Below, one piece after another: positions 33,297 through 46,221 of a DNA stretch of 64,000 nucleotides. Within the stretch, counting starts at the first letter, position 1. The number at the start of each line of letters is the position of its first letter. Source of the stretch: Theodoxus fluviatilis (lineage: Eukaryota > Mollusca > Gastropoda > Cycloneritida > Neritidae); assembly GCA_034096865.1 (NCBI GenBank), contig JAWQFJ010000600.1, positions 1 to 64,000 on the forward strand. Reading direction: 5' to 3'. Below the pieces are notes generated by a model. That model saw only the letters and a list, made by a program, of their open reading frames with translations. It was not told the origin of the DNA and ran no database searches. Position numbers and translations under genes: made by a program.

Positions 33297-33525
33297 TAAA
33301 TAAAAACCGCTGGCGCTGAACCTCCAGGTTTTGGCATTTAAGAAAAGATTGGGTTCGAACCCGCAACCTCTCGAGAAAAGAGGGGGAAAACACACATAAA
33401 AACACAACAAAACCACAACCTCTCGAAAAAAGAGAAGAAAAAAAACGTTTCAGCGCAGAATCAAACCTGGTCATGCATGACCAAGAGTCGAACGCTCTAC
33501 CAGCTGAGCCATTAGAGAATTGCAA
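33297..33525 (-). mobile_element. tRNA-derived SINE, minus, full head
   Basis: Tail aaaaaccgctggcgctgaac at 33302. One ggttcgaaccc at 33352 and a shortened second unit near 33410-33440. Head with B box gaatcaaacc at 33460 and A box ctctaccagctgagcca at 33495-33511. Read on the minus strand, the head is tggctcagctggtagagcg, an almost perfect tRNA A-box region. Confidence 0.85.
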
Positions 33526-34221
33526 TGACGGAGTGTTTGTAAAGCATGTAAATCCATTTCTAAGCTATCGGCCCAGGAACAATCAACCATATATTTTAAA
33601 CATGATGGATAGGTTCAGGAAGCTCCTATTATGACATGCTTTGCTTTCCTTTGGCATGTCATAGACGCTGAATTAACACACACAGTCACACAGAGGAGGA
33701 AGTGTATTATAGATGTTCAACCCAGACATGTGCATTCGTACTCATTCAGTGATTCACGCACACACCGTGTGTGGTTACCGTGGTTACGTTGTGTTTTCTT
33801 CGCGTACACACTGATCTATATCTAAATACGTGGAGTAGATACAGACCTGTGCACTTGTATGATAAAATCGTAATTTTTACGATTTTCGCCTGGCATGAAA
33901 CGATAAAATCGTAATTTTTACGATTTTCGCCTGGCATGAAAAATCTTCTGATTTTTCACTCTACGGACCGGCATTACTTTTTTCTGTACAATTTCGGCCA
34001 GTTTCGGCAATTGCCGCGCTCGCCTTCAGACACCACGTGCGTTCTGACTCTCTCCAAAGTACAAGCCTATCATATAACTCTACGTTTACTGACTCCAGTT
34101 CATGCAGAAGAGGTTTCTCTACAGTCTTCAGCTTGGCCAATCAAAAATCAGGGCGATTTTATGTGCGGTATAGTAGAAATTATGGGCTATCCAGAGGGTG
34201 GAAGTGGACGCTCGAGGCAAC
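33526..34221. repeat. Tandem palindrome and unassigned sequence
   Basis: 33857-33940 holds two direct copies of a 42-43 bp unit, gataaaatcgtaa... to ...cctggcatgaaa, each containing the palindrome aaaatcgtaa-ttt-ttacgatttt. The rest has no recognisable gene. Confidence 0.85.
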
Positions 34222-34413
34222 ATGTCGCGATCGCGAAATCTGTTTGAGGATTTTAATCCTTCAGCTGCCGAAGATGAAGATGATGAGGAAACTTTAGATG
34301 AAGTGATCAGGCAAGCTGTAATTAGCTCAAGAATGCCGACCTCTCAAGCTGCGAGTGATCGAGAGGTGGGAGAGGATGACAGTGAGGGTTGGATGCGAAC
34401 AGCTGATGAGTGA
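34222..34413 (+). CDS. Small acidic ORF, unknown
   Basis: 63 codons from ATG at 34222 in the context caacATGtcg: MSRSRNLFEDFNPSAAED, an acidic run, then a stop. A neighbouring frame continues with DDPLIAPFTGESF to about 34525. Possibly the degraded start of a DNA transposase. No firm family. Confidence 0.3.
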   Translation: MSRSRNLFEDFNPSAAEDEDDEETLDEVIRQAVISSRMPTSQAASDREVGEDDSEGWMRTADE

Positions 34414-34964
34414 TGATCCGCTAATTGCGCCGTTCACGGGCGAGTCGTTTAAATCTTACGATTTCGATCTAAAACTGTGTAAAAGGTTACCCATAATTTC
34501 TGCTGTTACGTCAATTGAAATGTAGAGACAGAGAGTCGACACACAGATATCATTCTTTCTCCTTTACCAGTGTTCTCAAATTCAGTGTTCGTCATTTAAA
34601 CAGCTTCAAAAAAAGAATTGACACGATGTTCAAAGACTACATGTACTGTGATGATGTTGGCCACCCGCTGCTGTTGCCACGTATACCACTCTCTGCCACT
34701 CATAAGCCACCGGAAGAAAAGTATAGAGAATAGACACGATCTTTTAAGATCGTTAGAACTAGGGTAGTAAAAAGTGAGAGTAGCCATAAGTACTGATCAA
34801 AAGATCAGATAAAGGCCTCGCGGCGTAAGACATCTGAGGACATACTAGGCCTGGTAAAAGACCAGCTAGTATCCATAAGAACAATAAAAATACAGCCAGA
34901 GAACTACCAGAATCCGCGATAGGCCCTGGACGCCTAAGCAAGCCGAAGAATTCTATTCTATTCT
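34414..34964. other. Intron, no recognised gene
   Basis: Contains the palindrome cgatcttttaagatcg near 34737 and an attct pentanucleotide tract at 34950-34971. Confidence 0.55.
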
Positions 34965-35223
34965 ATTCTATTGACCCTACTTCAAAAATCTCCTCGCAAA
35001 TGACGTCACGTTATACGACGTCAAATGATTACGTCACAAATTTTGCAAAATGGAGTCTGTTGAATCGTTTTCACTGAAACACCAAAATGTAAAAAAGTCA
35101 CTTTCTTTTCAAACCTCGATTCTGAAAATTTGATAATATTGAATGGGACCTAACTTCCAGTCAGTGTGCAAAATCTCAAGGAAATCCGTCCAGTAGTTTT
35201 TGAGATATAGGCCGTGGAGACGG

Positions 35224-35266
<43 letters not shown>

Positions 35267-35935
35267 TAATAAAGTCTGTAGGACCTCCAGTAAACCTGGA
35301 GGGATAAAGTCTGTAGGACCTCCAATAAACCTGGAGGGATAATCTTCTCATATTACCGCTTTTTTGCGTCTGTTGGTAGACGTTCAACATACTAAGAAGC
35401 CACTGTTTTGTGAAAGTAGGAAAAGATAACTCTGTTTGACTCGATTAGGCTCTTACATCAATCGATTTTGAGGGGGGTGCTTTCGAGTTTACGACCTAAA
35501 TAAATCACTTTCTTTTCAAGCCTCGATTCTGAAAATTTGATACATTCAATCGGACCTAACTTCCAGTAAGTGTGCAAAATGCCAAGGAAATCCGTCCAGT
35601 AGTTTTTGAGAAATCAGCCGTTAAGTCGGGCCTGACAGGCAGAGATACACAATAAATTACGTCACGGTATTGATGACGTCACACATTTCGCAATTTTGCC
35701 ATTCCGTCAATCGACTATTAGGGGAGGCGCTTTCGAGTTTACGACCTTAAAAAACCACTTTCTCTTCAAGCCTCGATTCTGAAAATTTGATACATTCAAT
35801 CGGACCTAACTTCCAGTTAGTGTGCAAAATGTCAAGGAAATCCGTCCAGTAGTTTTTGAGAAATCAGCCGTGAAGTCGGGACAGACAGACACACACACAG
35901 ATAAAGTCTGTAGGACCTCCAGTAAACCTGGAGGG
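34965..35935 (-). mobile_element. Hairpin-ended repeats (CCTCCAG family), cluster
   Basis: Two or three units on the minus strand. The first has two tandem copies of the terminal 34-bp block with cctccagtaaacctggagg (35284 and about 35318), a gaca tetranucleotide tract and paired TGACGTC-type sites near 35000-35030. It interrupts the captured-exon fragment at 35345-35460. Further units run 35500-35670 and 35700-35935, the last with its terminal hairpin at about 35917-35935. Confidence 0.78.
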
Positions 35936-36036
35936 ATAAAAACCGCTGGCGCTGAACCTCCAGGTTTTGGCATTAAACACACACACACACACCCCAATAA
36001 AGCTGTGAGGACCTTCAGTAAACCTGGAGGGATAAA
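35936..36036 (-). mobile_element. SINE tail fragment between two hairpin ends
   Basis: aaaaaccgctggcgctgaac with ctccaggttttggcatt at 35937-35973 is the 3' tail of the tRNA-derived SINE. It abuts the hairpin-element end at 35935. A (CA)n tract follows, then another degenerate hairpin end at 36015-36035. Confidence 0.7.
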
Positions 36037-36260
36037 AAATCGAATTAAGGACGTTTCATACCCTGGACGTTTCGAACCCTGGACACAACGTACCCTAGTC
36101 GTTGTGTACCTCATTTAGTCGATTCGTACCTTTTCTACCCTATCCCTAACCCTAACCCTAACTCTAACCCTAAACCTAATCCTACGGGTTAGGGTAAGGG
36201 TTAGGGTTAGGGTACGAAACGACTATGTAAGAAACGTCCAGGATACGAAATGACCCGCAT
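36037..36260. repeat. Head-to-head telomere-like tract with inverted flanks
   Basis: ccctaa-type repeats (about 36143-36183) meet ttaggg-type repeats (about 36187-36214) at a centre near 36185. Flanks are also inverted: gacgtttc/gattcgtacc on the left and ggtacgaaacgac/gaaacgtcc on the right. It is an interstitial fold-back, not a chromosome end. Confidence 0.85.
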
Positions 36261-36289
36261 CGTAAAAAATCATTCTTTCTCCTTCACCA

Positions 36290-36553
36290 ATGTTCTCGAA
36301 ATTAATCCTCCTCGAAAATCTCCTCGAAATTACGTCACATTATTCGACGTCAAATGATTACGTCACACATTTTGCATTCGACTCTGTTGTAGTGTTTTCT
36401 TTGCAACACCAAAACGTAAAAAAGTCACTTTCTTTTCAAACCTCGATTCTGAACATTTCACACATTCAATCGGACCAAACTTCCAGTAAGTGTGCAAAAT
36501 GTCAAGGAAATCCGTCCAGTAGTTTTTGAGATATCAGCAGTTAAGTCGGGACA

Positions 36554-36607
<54 letters not shown>

Positions 36608-36645
36608 TAAAGTCTGTAGGACCTCCAGTAAACCTGGAGGGATAA
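36290..36645 (-). mobile_element. Hairpin-ended repeat inserted in a LINE
   Basis: Contains the conserved ccgtccagtagtttttgag sentence, a (CA)n tract at 36555-36604 and the terminal hairpin cctccagtaaacctggagg at 36622-36640. It joins LINE coding sequence at 36646, cutting that ORF after RLPKRVY. Confidence 0.8.
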
Positions 36646-39245
36646 ACTCTTTTAGGTAGTCTGTCATTGTCCATCTTCAGAATCCTCAGCCAGTACTTTA
36701 TACTCCTTAAAACAGCATTTATGTACAAAGGAAATCGTCCCGTTTCACCATAGCACATTAAATTAGGGGTTCTTGATGAAATATTCAAAAATGACTTTAT
36801 AGCATGGATATGAACATCTTCAATGGCTTCGCATTCATGAACTCCCCAAACCTCTGCCCCGTACAACAGAATGGGCTGAATTTGAGCATCAAACAGCTTG
36901 AAAAATACAGCAGCAGGTACATGGGTGATCTTCCTTAAGGTTCTAATCACAATAGCCAGAACAGTTTTTGCTCTACAGGCCAGATCCTTCTGAGTGTTAC
37001 GAACACAAAGTTTAGGAGTAAACTTAACACCCAGATATTTGTATGCATTTGTTATTTTGATTGCTTCTTCACCAAGGTACCATTTCTCATGGGAAGCTAT
37101 GTAACCTCCTGACCGAAATATAACAACATTTGTCTTAGCAGTATTTATTGTCAGGCCTAACGTGTTAGAGGCATTCTTTAAACAGTTAAGCTGGTTTTGT
37201 AGACCCATTGCAGTATCCGAAAAGATCGCGACATCGTCCGCGAACAGCTAAGGTGTATTTGGCATGAGTTGTACACCATGTTTTGCATTAACAGAAACGT
37301 TCTCTATTAACTCATTGACCATAATTGAGAACAAAAGTGGACTGATTTTGCAGCCCTGCTTCAGTCCCACTAAACTTTCGAAGAACTGGGACTGTCCCTG
37401 AGTGCCGCGTACGCAGTATTGTACCGAGTCATACATTGCTCTGAGATTTTTGAGTAATCTCCCTTGAACCCCATTTCTTTGTAGAATGTCCCACAAAACA
37501 TGGCGTTCGACTGAATCGAAGGCTTTTCTAAAATCAACAAAACATTCATACAATTTTCTTTGCCTGCTAAGACATTTCTGCACAATGCCATACAAAACAA
37601 AAATATTGTCTATCGTGGAGTAGCCACGCCAAAAGCCAGCCTGCTCCTCTCTTTGTAAGCCATTCATTTCAACCCAAGAAAGCAACCTTTTGTTCAAAAT
37701 ATGGACAAACACCTTACTAAGTATACTGGTTAGAGCTATTCCTCGATAGTTATCGGGAGAGTCAAAGTCTCCACTCTTATGCACAGGATGAATAATTGAC
37801 TCTGACCAAAGCTGAGGAAATACCCCTGACGCAAAAATTTCGTTGAACAATCGTAGCAGGAAAGGTAGAAGTAAATGTCTTGCACTCCGTAGCATGTCTC
37901 CTATGATTAAATCAGTCCCTGCCGCCTTCCCTTTCTTCATACGAGACAGAGCAACCAAAACCTCTTCCTCAGATATAGGAGAGTCAAGTACACCGTTAGT
38001 GTCATTGCAGCTTGGAAGATCATGAGACAAATTAATGTAGTCGTATAGGACAGAGTTCGGAGAAGAAAAGAGGTTTTTAAAATGTTCATACCACATCTCC
38101 AGAGAAATTTTAATCGCACTGGATCTCACATTAAGCTTCTTAACTTCTTTCCAAAATCTCTGGGAGTCATGGACACTGCTAGCCAACATTTCACTCACGG
38201 AACGCCTATATGCAGACCCTGTCTTTCTAATTAATTGTTTATATTCATTCCTAGATGTAATGTAAGCTGCCCTGTTTTCTTCTGTGTTCCTATGTAAATA
38301 GTGTCTTAGTTTTTTTCGAGCATTCTTCTTTGCATCCCCACAGGCTCTATCATACCATCCTCTACAATATATAAATTTCCTATTATACACTATTGTTCTC
38401 TTTAAAAAATCAGCTGCTCTTACAAGACATGTTGAGATAGAGTTAGTTGCGGCATTGACGTCGAAATGCTCACCAGATATAATGTCCTCAGTTCTAGCTT
38501 CCATCATGATACTACTGAGATTACTAACATATTGATCAGTTGCATTCTCGTCCCAAATTATTTTCGTGTAAGAAATCAGATCACTAGTACATTCATCCAC
38601 TTTTGCAGTATGGTCAAATTCTCTGAGCGACAGCTCCAAGCACATATGCGGCGAAACGACAGATTCTCTCACAGACAGATTTTTAAACAATGATAATAGA
38701 TCTCTCGATGAAATTATGTAGTCAATGACACTGCTGCCGTTGGGCGAAACAAATGTAAATTTGTCAGATTCCCTTTCATTCAAGTAGCCATTCAAGATAC
38801 AAAGGTCAAAGGCAGCACACAAAGACAATAAGGTGAGACCATAATCATTAACTATATCATCCTGCGATAGCCGAGATTCATAGAACATTTCATTTCTAAC
38901 ATCGAAAATGCTATTACTAGATGTATTCCATTTTGAAGTCCTCGCATTCAAGTCACCGCACAGGAGAAGACTACAGTCATCATGCATGCAACTTACATCA
39001 GAAAGGCAATTCTGCAGCAATAGCATACCGTCCGTCTCATTAACAACATCATAGTAAGGTGAGCCAGATGGCGGAGCATAAACGAAAAGGACAACAACGT
39101 CTCTTTCAGACCTAAACACAATCTTGTCTACGCGAAATATTAGAATGTTATCGTAGGAACATTCAATGAGGTGAAAGTAGGGACTCAAATTCTTTTTAAT
39201 GAGACATAATAGCCCACCTGACCTTCTCCCTCGCGCAGACAGCTT

Positions 39246-39250
<5 letters not shown>
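36646..39250 (-). mobile_element. Non-LTR retrotransposon with APE endonuclease
   Basis: On the minus strand: endonuclease part (RRSGGLLCLIKKNLSPYF, LLCGDLNARTSKW, GSSVIDYIIS) followed by RT (GKAAGTDLIIGDML, YRGIALTSILSKVF, QAGFWRGYSTIDN, VDFRKAFDSVERHVLW, LVGLKQGCKISPLLFS, LFADDVAIF) and a C-terminal stretch (LFDAQIQPILLYGAEVWG). One TAG at 37248-37250, just before LFADD, interrupts a 37 kb-39 kb frame that otherwise continues in phase. The 5' end abuts (GA)n at 39251; the 3' end is cut by the hairpin repeat at 36646. Same family as 42655-44150. Clade not assigned. Confidence 0.85.
37248..39249 (-). pseudogene. LINE endonuclease/RT ORF, stop before FADD
   Basis: The open frame has about 667 credible residues; the first ~40 codons of the listed frame come from the microsatellite. 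The N-terminus of the endonuclease is missing. RT blocks up to KQGC are intact. The in-frame TAG replaces about four residues present in the copy at 44030 (NTPDICILLFADD). Confidence 0.82.

Positions 39251-39320
<70 letters not shown>
39251..39320. repeat. (GA)n microsatellite at LINE 5' boundary
   Basis: About 35 GA units, followed by a gt-rich stretch to 39350. Confidence 0.97.
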
Positions 39321-39321
<1 letters not shown>

Positions 39322-39581
39322 AAAGAGTGTGTGTGTGTGGTGTGTGTGTGCAGGCACCATCTGATCAAAATAATACATGCATATAGTGGGACCTAGTACG
39401 CAAGTGTCTTGGTGTCAATTGTTTAGAAAATGTTTGATATACCACTTATTTTGCAGTTGTTGGTATTTTCAAGTTTGCTGTTGTATTCATGAAAATACTG
39501 TTGAATATTACTTTTTTTTAAACAAATTTAGCACGTTGAGCAAGACTGGGAAAGTGGAGTTGTTGTCTTTTTAATTTCCAG

Positions 39582-39729
39582 TCCTGAAACCCCTGTAAAG
39601 TCTGCACCCAGGCAGTCCCCATTCACCAGCAGGAACCAGTCTGTGCTGTCAAAGCTGCCAGATGAGAGGAGAGCCTCATCAGGCAAGCAGCAGAGAACCA
39701 CACCCGCATCCAAGAAAGAGAAGTCTCAG
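39582..39729 (+). CDS. Coiled-coil gene exon 2
   Basis: Acceptor tttttaatttccag ends at 39581; donor cag|gtagct at 39730. One base completes Arg25, then 49 codons: PETPVKSAPRQSPFTSRN through KQQRTTPASKKEKSQ. Basic and Ser/Pro-rich. Confidence 0.8.
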
Positions 39730-40107
39730 GTAGCTAGGGCTGCAGAACTCCGAGTCAGTAGCGGTCCTACTCCTATTTCCTGGGATTCCTAAACCAGTAT
39801 TACTGATTGTACAAAAAATTGAATTAATAGAAAAAGGGAGAGTTAAAGAGGTTTGCTTTCTGATGTCAAATCTTCACATGAAATGCTCGTGAAATGCAGT
39901 CCTTGAATCACTTGCTTTTCATGCTGAATGATTTCACCATGTGGCCTGAGTTGTGAATTACTGTACCAGTATTATCTCAACCCGTTCCTTGACCTTTGCT
40001 ACCGGTTGAGATGAGATGATAACTTTTGCCCTCAAATGGAGTTGGCCTGAGATGCATGCCAACTGCCGGCAACTTTCTCACATGACTGGAGCCTCTAAAG
40101 TGTTGTC

Positions 40108-40268
40108 TGCCCTTGTGTGCAATGTCCATGTGTGCAATGTCCATGTGTGCAATGTCCATGTGTGCAATGTCCATGTGTGCAATGTCCATGTGTGCAATGT
40201 CCATGTGTGCAATGTCCATGTGTGCAATGCCCATGTGTGCAATGTCCATGTGTGCAATGTCCATGTGT
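40108..40268. repeat. 15-bp minisatellite near splice acceptor
   Basis: About 11 units of tgtgcaatgtccatg, one with a t-to-c variant. It ends 47 bp before exon 3 of the coiled-coil gene. Confidence 0.96.
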
Positions 40269-40315
40269 TATTCTGTCTGCTGCAAATGTCAACTGATCCT
40301 CTGTGTGTTGCGCAG

Positions 40316-40396
40316 GTGGCCGGACTGGAAATGTCTGGACAGGAGGAGTTTCCAGTACAGGGCTCCATGCTGCAGGCAGCGTCACTAGAGAAGCAG
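40316..40396 (+). CDS. Coiled-coil gene exon 3
   Basis: 81 nt, phase 0 at both ends. Acceptor ctgtgtgttgcgcag, donor cag|gtgggt. Encodes VAGLEMSGQEEFPVQGS then MLQAASLEKQ, where the first coiled coil begins. Confidence 0.8.
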
Positions 40397-41227
40397 GTGG
40401 GTGTGGGACTAACACAGCACCATCTTTTTAATACACAGACATTTTAACCAAGAAGCAGCTACACACTCTGAACTGTAAGGTGTAGATGTGTACAAGAAGT
40501 GGTGCTCTCTTTTTGGGCATCCATTATTTCACTGCAATATTTGTTTAGAGATAGCTTTTTTAGGGAGTCAAGATTAATCATGCTGAGTTTTGAAGTAGTA
40601 GAAGTCAATTGAATCATGCAAGAGACTCATGCAAGGATTCATCAGCACCATTTTCCACTCAAAGAAGCAACTGCTAAGATCTGTCCCCTCTGCCAGAGCT
40701 CTTTGTGGATAATGTGTTGTAACAGCAAGTAAGATGTGTGACCTGTTCTTGCAAAACCAGGATTGTCACTGAGACTTTTTTGCTCTGTGGCTAAGAAAGA
40801 GTGGTGAAATTAGTTTTTGGCAATTTCAGATAGATCAAACGATTATGTATCACATAATATTAGAATGTTCACAAATTCTGCTTAGAAATTGATTTTTAAA
40901 AGTTTTTTGTGGGGTAACTTGCATTATTTTATACTCTATTGTGTCAAATAAGTTAATTCTTACTGGAAAGCCTTTTTCTTCAAATTGGTTTTTCTGGAGC
41001 TATATCTTTAATTCATAATAACTTTGCCATTTTACAAAATACTCTACAAATTTGGTATATTGAAGGAAATTTGATGAACTTTCCAACTGTGTGAAATTCT
41101 TTTAATAACCATATAAAATGGACTTCACCATGGTTTTGCCAGAATGGGTCACATGTGCTCTCAAACTCCAGGCTGTCACTGTGGGAGAGGGTAACGAAGG
41201 CCTGAAACGAGACTCTGGCTGCTGCAG
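40397..41227. other. Coiled-coil gene intron 3
   Basis: 831 bp, no repeat or gene recognised. Confidence 0.6.
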
Positions 41228-41423
41228 GTGGCTGAGTTGGAGAGTGAAAAGCTGGACTTGCAGGACCGCATCATGGAACTGCAGGAGAGGCTGCTGTATG
41301 CCCAGCTTCCTCCCACTCCCAACTACCATGGCCAGGACCTGCAGCAAAAGCTGTCCCAAGCTGAGCTCCGCATATCCCAGCTAGGGCAAGAACTGTCCGT
41401 TGCCCACACCCAAGCTGACATGC

Positions 41424-41425
<2 letters not shown>
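41228..41425 (+). CDS. Coiled-coil gene exon 4
   Basis: 198 nt, 66 codons, phase 0. VAELESEKLDLQDRIMELQE with regular Leu/Ile heptads, a Pro-containing break (LPPTPNYHGQ), then QQKLSQAELRISQLGQEL. The donor is the first GT of the following (GT)n microsatellite. Confidence 0.85.
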
Positions 41426-44150
<2,725 letters not shown>

Positions 44151-44711
44151 GACCCTATATATACTAAGACCGCGCACTCGAGCGATTTCCTTTACACGAA
44201 GCGAGGTCAGAATTTAGAGTTACGTCCCTTTGCGAGCGCATGATGCTGTTCCGCAATGACCAGTGTTGTGACAAAGAGACTTCGGTCGGTTTTGAATACT
44301 GTTTACAATGGGTAAGAGGTCTAAACGATTTTTTTTTTCAATTCGAACGTAATGAAGGATTTCTTACCGTCAACCACACATCGTGCACACAATAAAGAAA
44401 AAATCATAACTTACTTCAATTGTCCAGCGGAGATTGCAGCGAGGTGAAGAGGCTCACACGAGTCAGCGGAGAACGAATTGTCGAATATTTTCAGTCTATG
44501 TTGAAGCGTGGCTCCGTGTGAGCAGAGATCCATATATATATAGGTCTTTGATGAGAGGAACATGAGTTTGCTAGTGAAAAAGCAACAGTGCAGTCTTTCT
44601 CTGGATCGCATATTTACAGTTTAAGTCTTTCCAGTCATGTTTTCATCGCACAAGTTTTTCTGTCTTGGGGCCAGAATGCAGGGAAAGTTACAGGTGGCAA
44701 AGTTTGATGAT
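44151..44711. other. Intron, no recognised gene
   Basis: A minus-strand frame at 44411-44611 ends close to a gtaagt-like donor but matches nothing I know. Confidence 0.45.
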
Positions 44712-45566
44712 TTTTGACTCACATGCGAAGCAAAAGTGAGTCTATGTACTCACCCGTTTCGTCCGTCCCGGGGTCCGGGCGTCCGGGCGTCCGAAAACTT
44801 TAACGTTGGATTTTTCTCAGAGACTATTAAGTCTATCAATACCAAATGTGGCATGATGGTGTATGATGACAAGGCCTCAAAAAACATACATAGTGACTTG
44901 ACCTTGCTTCAAGGCCTTGCTTCAAGGTCAAGGTCGCAGGGGCCATAAATGTTGTATAAAAAACAGCCATTTTTCACATTTTCTCAATTTTCTCTGAAGT
45001 TTTTGAGATTGGATACCTGACCTATGTATGTTATATACGGCAAAGTAATCCCTATCTTTTGATACCAGTTTGGTTGACCTTGCTTCAAGGTCAAGGTCAC
45101 AGGAGCTCTTCAAAATTGGATTGTACACATATTTTGAAGCGACCTTGCCCCTGAACTATGGAAGATAACTGTTCCAAACTTCATAACATTGTAGTACACA
45201 TGTTATACTTTCATCATGAGACACATTTGGTCACATATCATCAAGGTCACTTTGACCCTTATGAAATGTGACCAAAATGGGGTAGTGAACCACTAAAAGT
45301 GACTATATCTCATGGTAGAAAGTTTCAATAAGCACCATTGTGCTTCCTATGTCTTGAATTAACAGCTTTGTGTTGCATGACCTTGGATGACCTTGACCTT
45401 GGGTCAAGGTCACATGTATTTTGGTAGGAAAAATGTGTAAGGCATTTCTTAGTGTATGATGTCATTGCTAGGTTTAGTTGTTTGACCTTGAGGGGCACCT
45501 GAAGGTCAAGGTCATGTAAAGGTCAAGGTCAATCATGTGAGTCGTTTGGGCTTTGCCCTTCTTGTT
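44712..45566 (+). mobile_element. AGGTCA-rich repeat copy 2
   Basis: Standard-length copy from tttttgactcacatgcg to gggctttgcccttcttgttct. It abuts the P-like transposase fragment. Confidence 0.9.
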
Positions 45567-46221
45567 CTGTTTCTTTTCACGCACTTCTGTGAGAACAATG
45601 AAGTGCAGTCTTTCAGTGTAGAGTTAATTCGCACTGTGAGGAAAGTGCTGACTATGGAAGTCTTGAGGTTGCACATTCTCTGTGGGCACTCGAGCGATGT
45701 TGAATCGAGTTCCTTTTCAAGTAGGGAGACGAGGTGGGTTTTCACTCCGTCGGAATGCAGTACTCCCTCAATGTTTTTCTTGTAAACCGCCTCCAACTTT
45801 TCAACTGCTTGTACAAGATCTGCACCTGGTACAGTGAGCCCACCTTCTTCGGTATCATGAAATTCTTTCCGCAGAATGAAAAGCTCGTTGTTGCTCCCTG
45901 TGTACAGTCCAGTCATCTTCTCCGTGCATGATCCACACACGTTTGGCTGCATTTTCCTCGCGATGAATCCAGAAATGTAGATGAGCACATTTCTTTCTGT
46001 GAGCTCATTCATGGACGATAGGAACGTGGCATCGCTCTGATGGCTGGTGTCATGTGGCCTTGTCCAGGTTGACAAGGTGCCTCTTGGTGTTGAGAAGGAG
46101 TGAGCTGTTTCTGTGCTGTCTGTAGAGCCTTGAGATTCAGCAGAAACCTCCCAGCATCTTCAGCACAATTTGCTTCCTTCGCTGTGCACAAAGATTTGGT
46201 CGACCATAACTTGGCGCAGGA
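45567..46221 (-). pseudogene. P-like (THAP9-type) transposase C-terminus
   Basis: Minus strand: SCAKLWSTKSLCTAKEAN, then in another frame LTERNVLIYISGFIARKM, VCGSCTEKM, EGGLTVPGADLVQAVEKLE and FLTVRINSTLKD. This is the C-terminal region of P-element/THAP9-like transposases. Frameshift near 46080. The upstream part lies beyond the inserted repeat at 47075-47355. Confidence 0.65.

Noticed and set aside
33460..33515. A genuine tRNA gene
   Set aside because: A and B boxes are good, but there is no closed acceptor stem and the same sequence with a shared tail occurs in four other places: it is a SINE head.
36143..36215. Chromosome end
   Set aside because: Telomere-like repeats are head to head, short, degenerate and embedded in transposon sequence.
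40108..40268. CRISPR-like array
   Set aside because: Direct 15-bp tandem repeats with no spacers, in a eukaryotic intron. The same holds for the other minisatellites.
40016..40447. Cys-Ala-Met-Ser-Met / His-Gly-His repeat ORFs
   Set aside because: Product of the intronic 15-bp minisatellite; splice sites and phases show it is not coding.
44411..44611. Minus-strand exon-like frame ending near gtaagt
   Set aside because: No acceptor, no homology and no partner exon found; kept only as unassigned intron.
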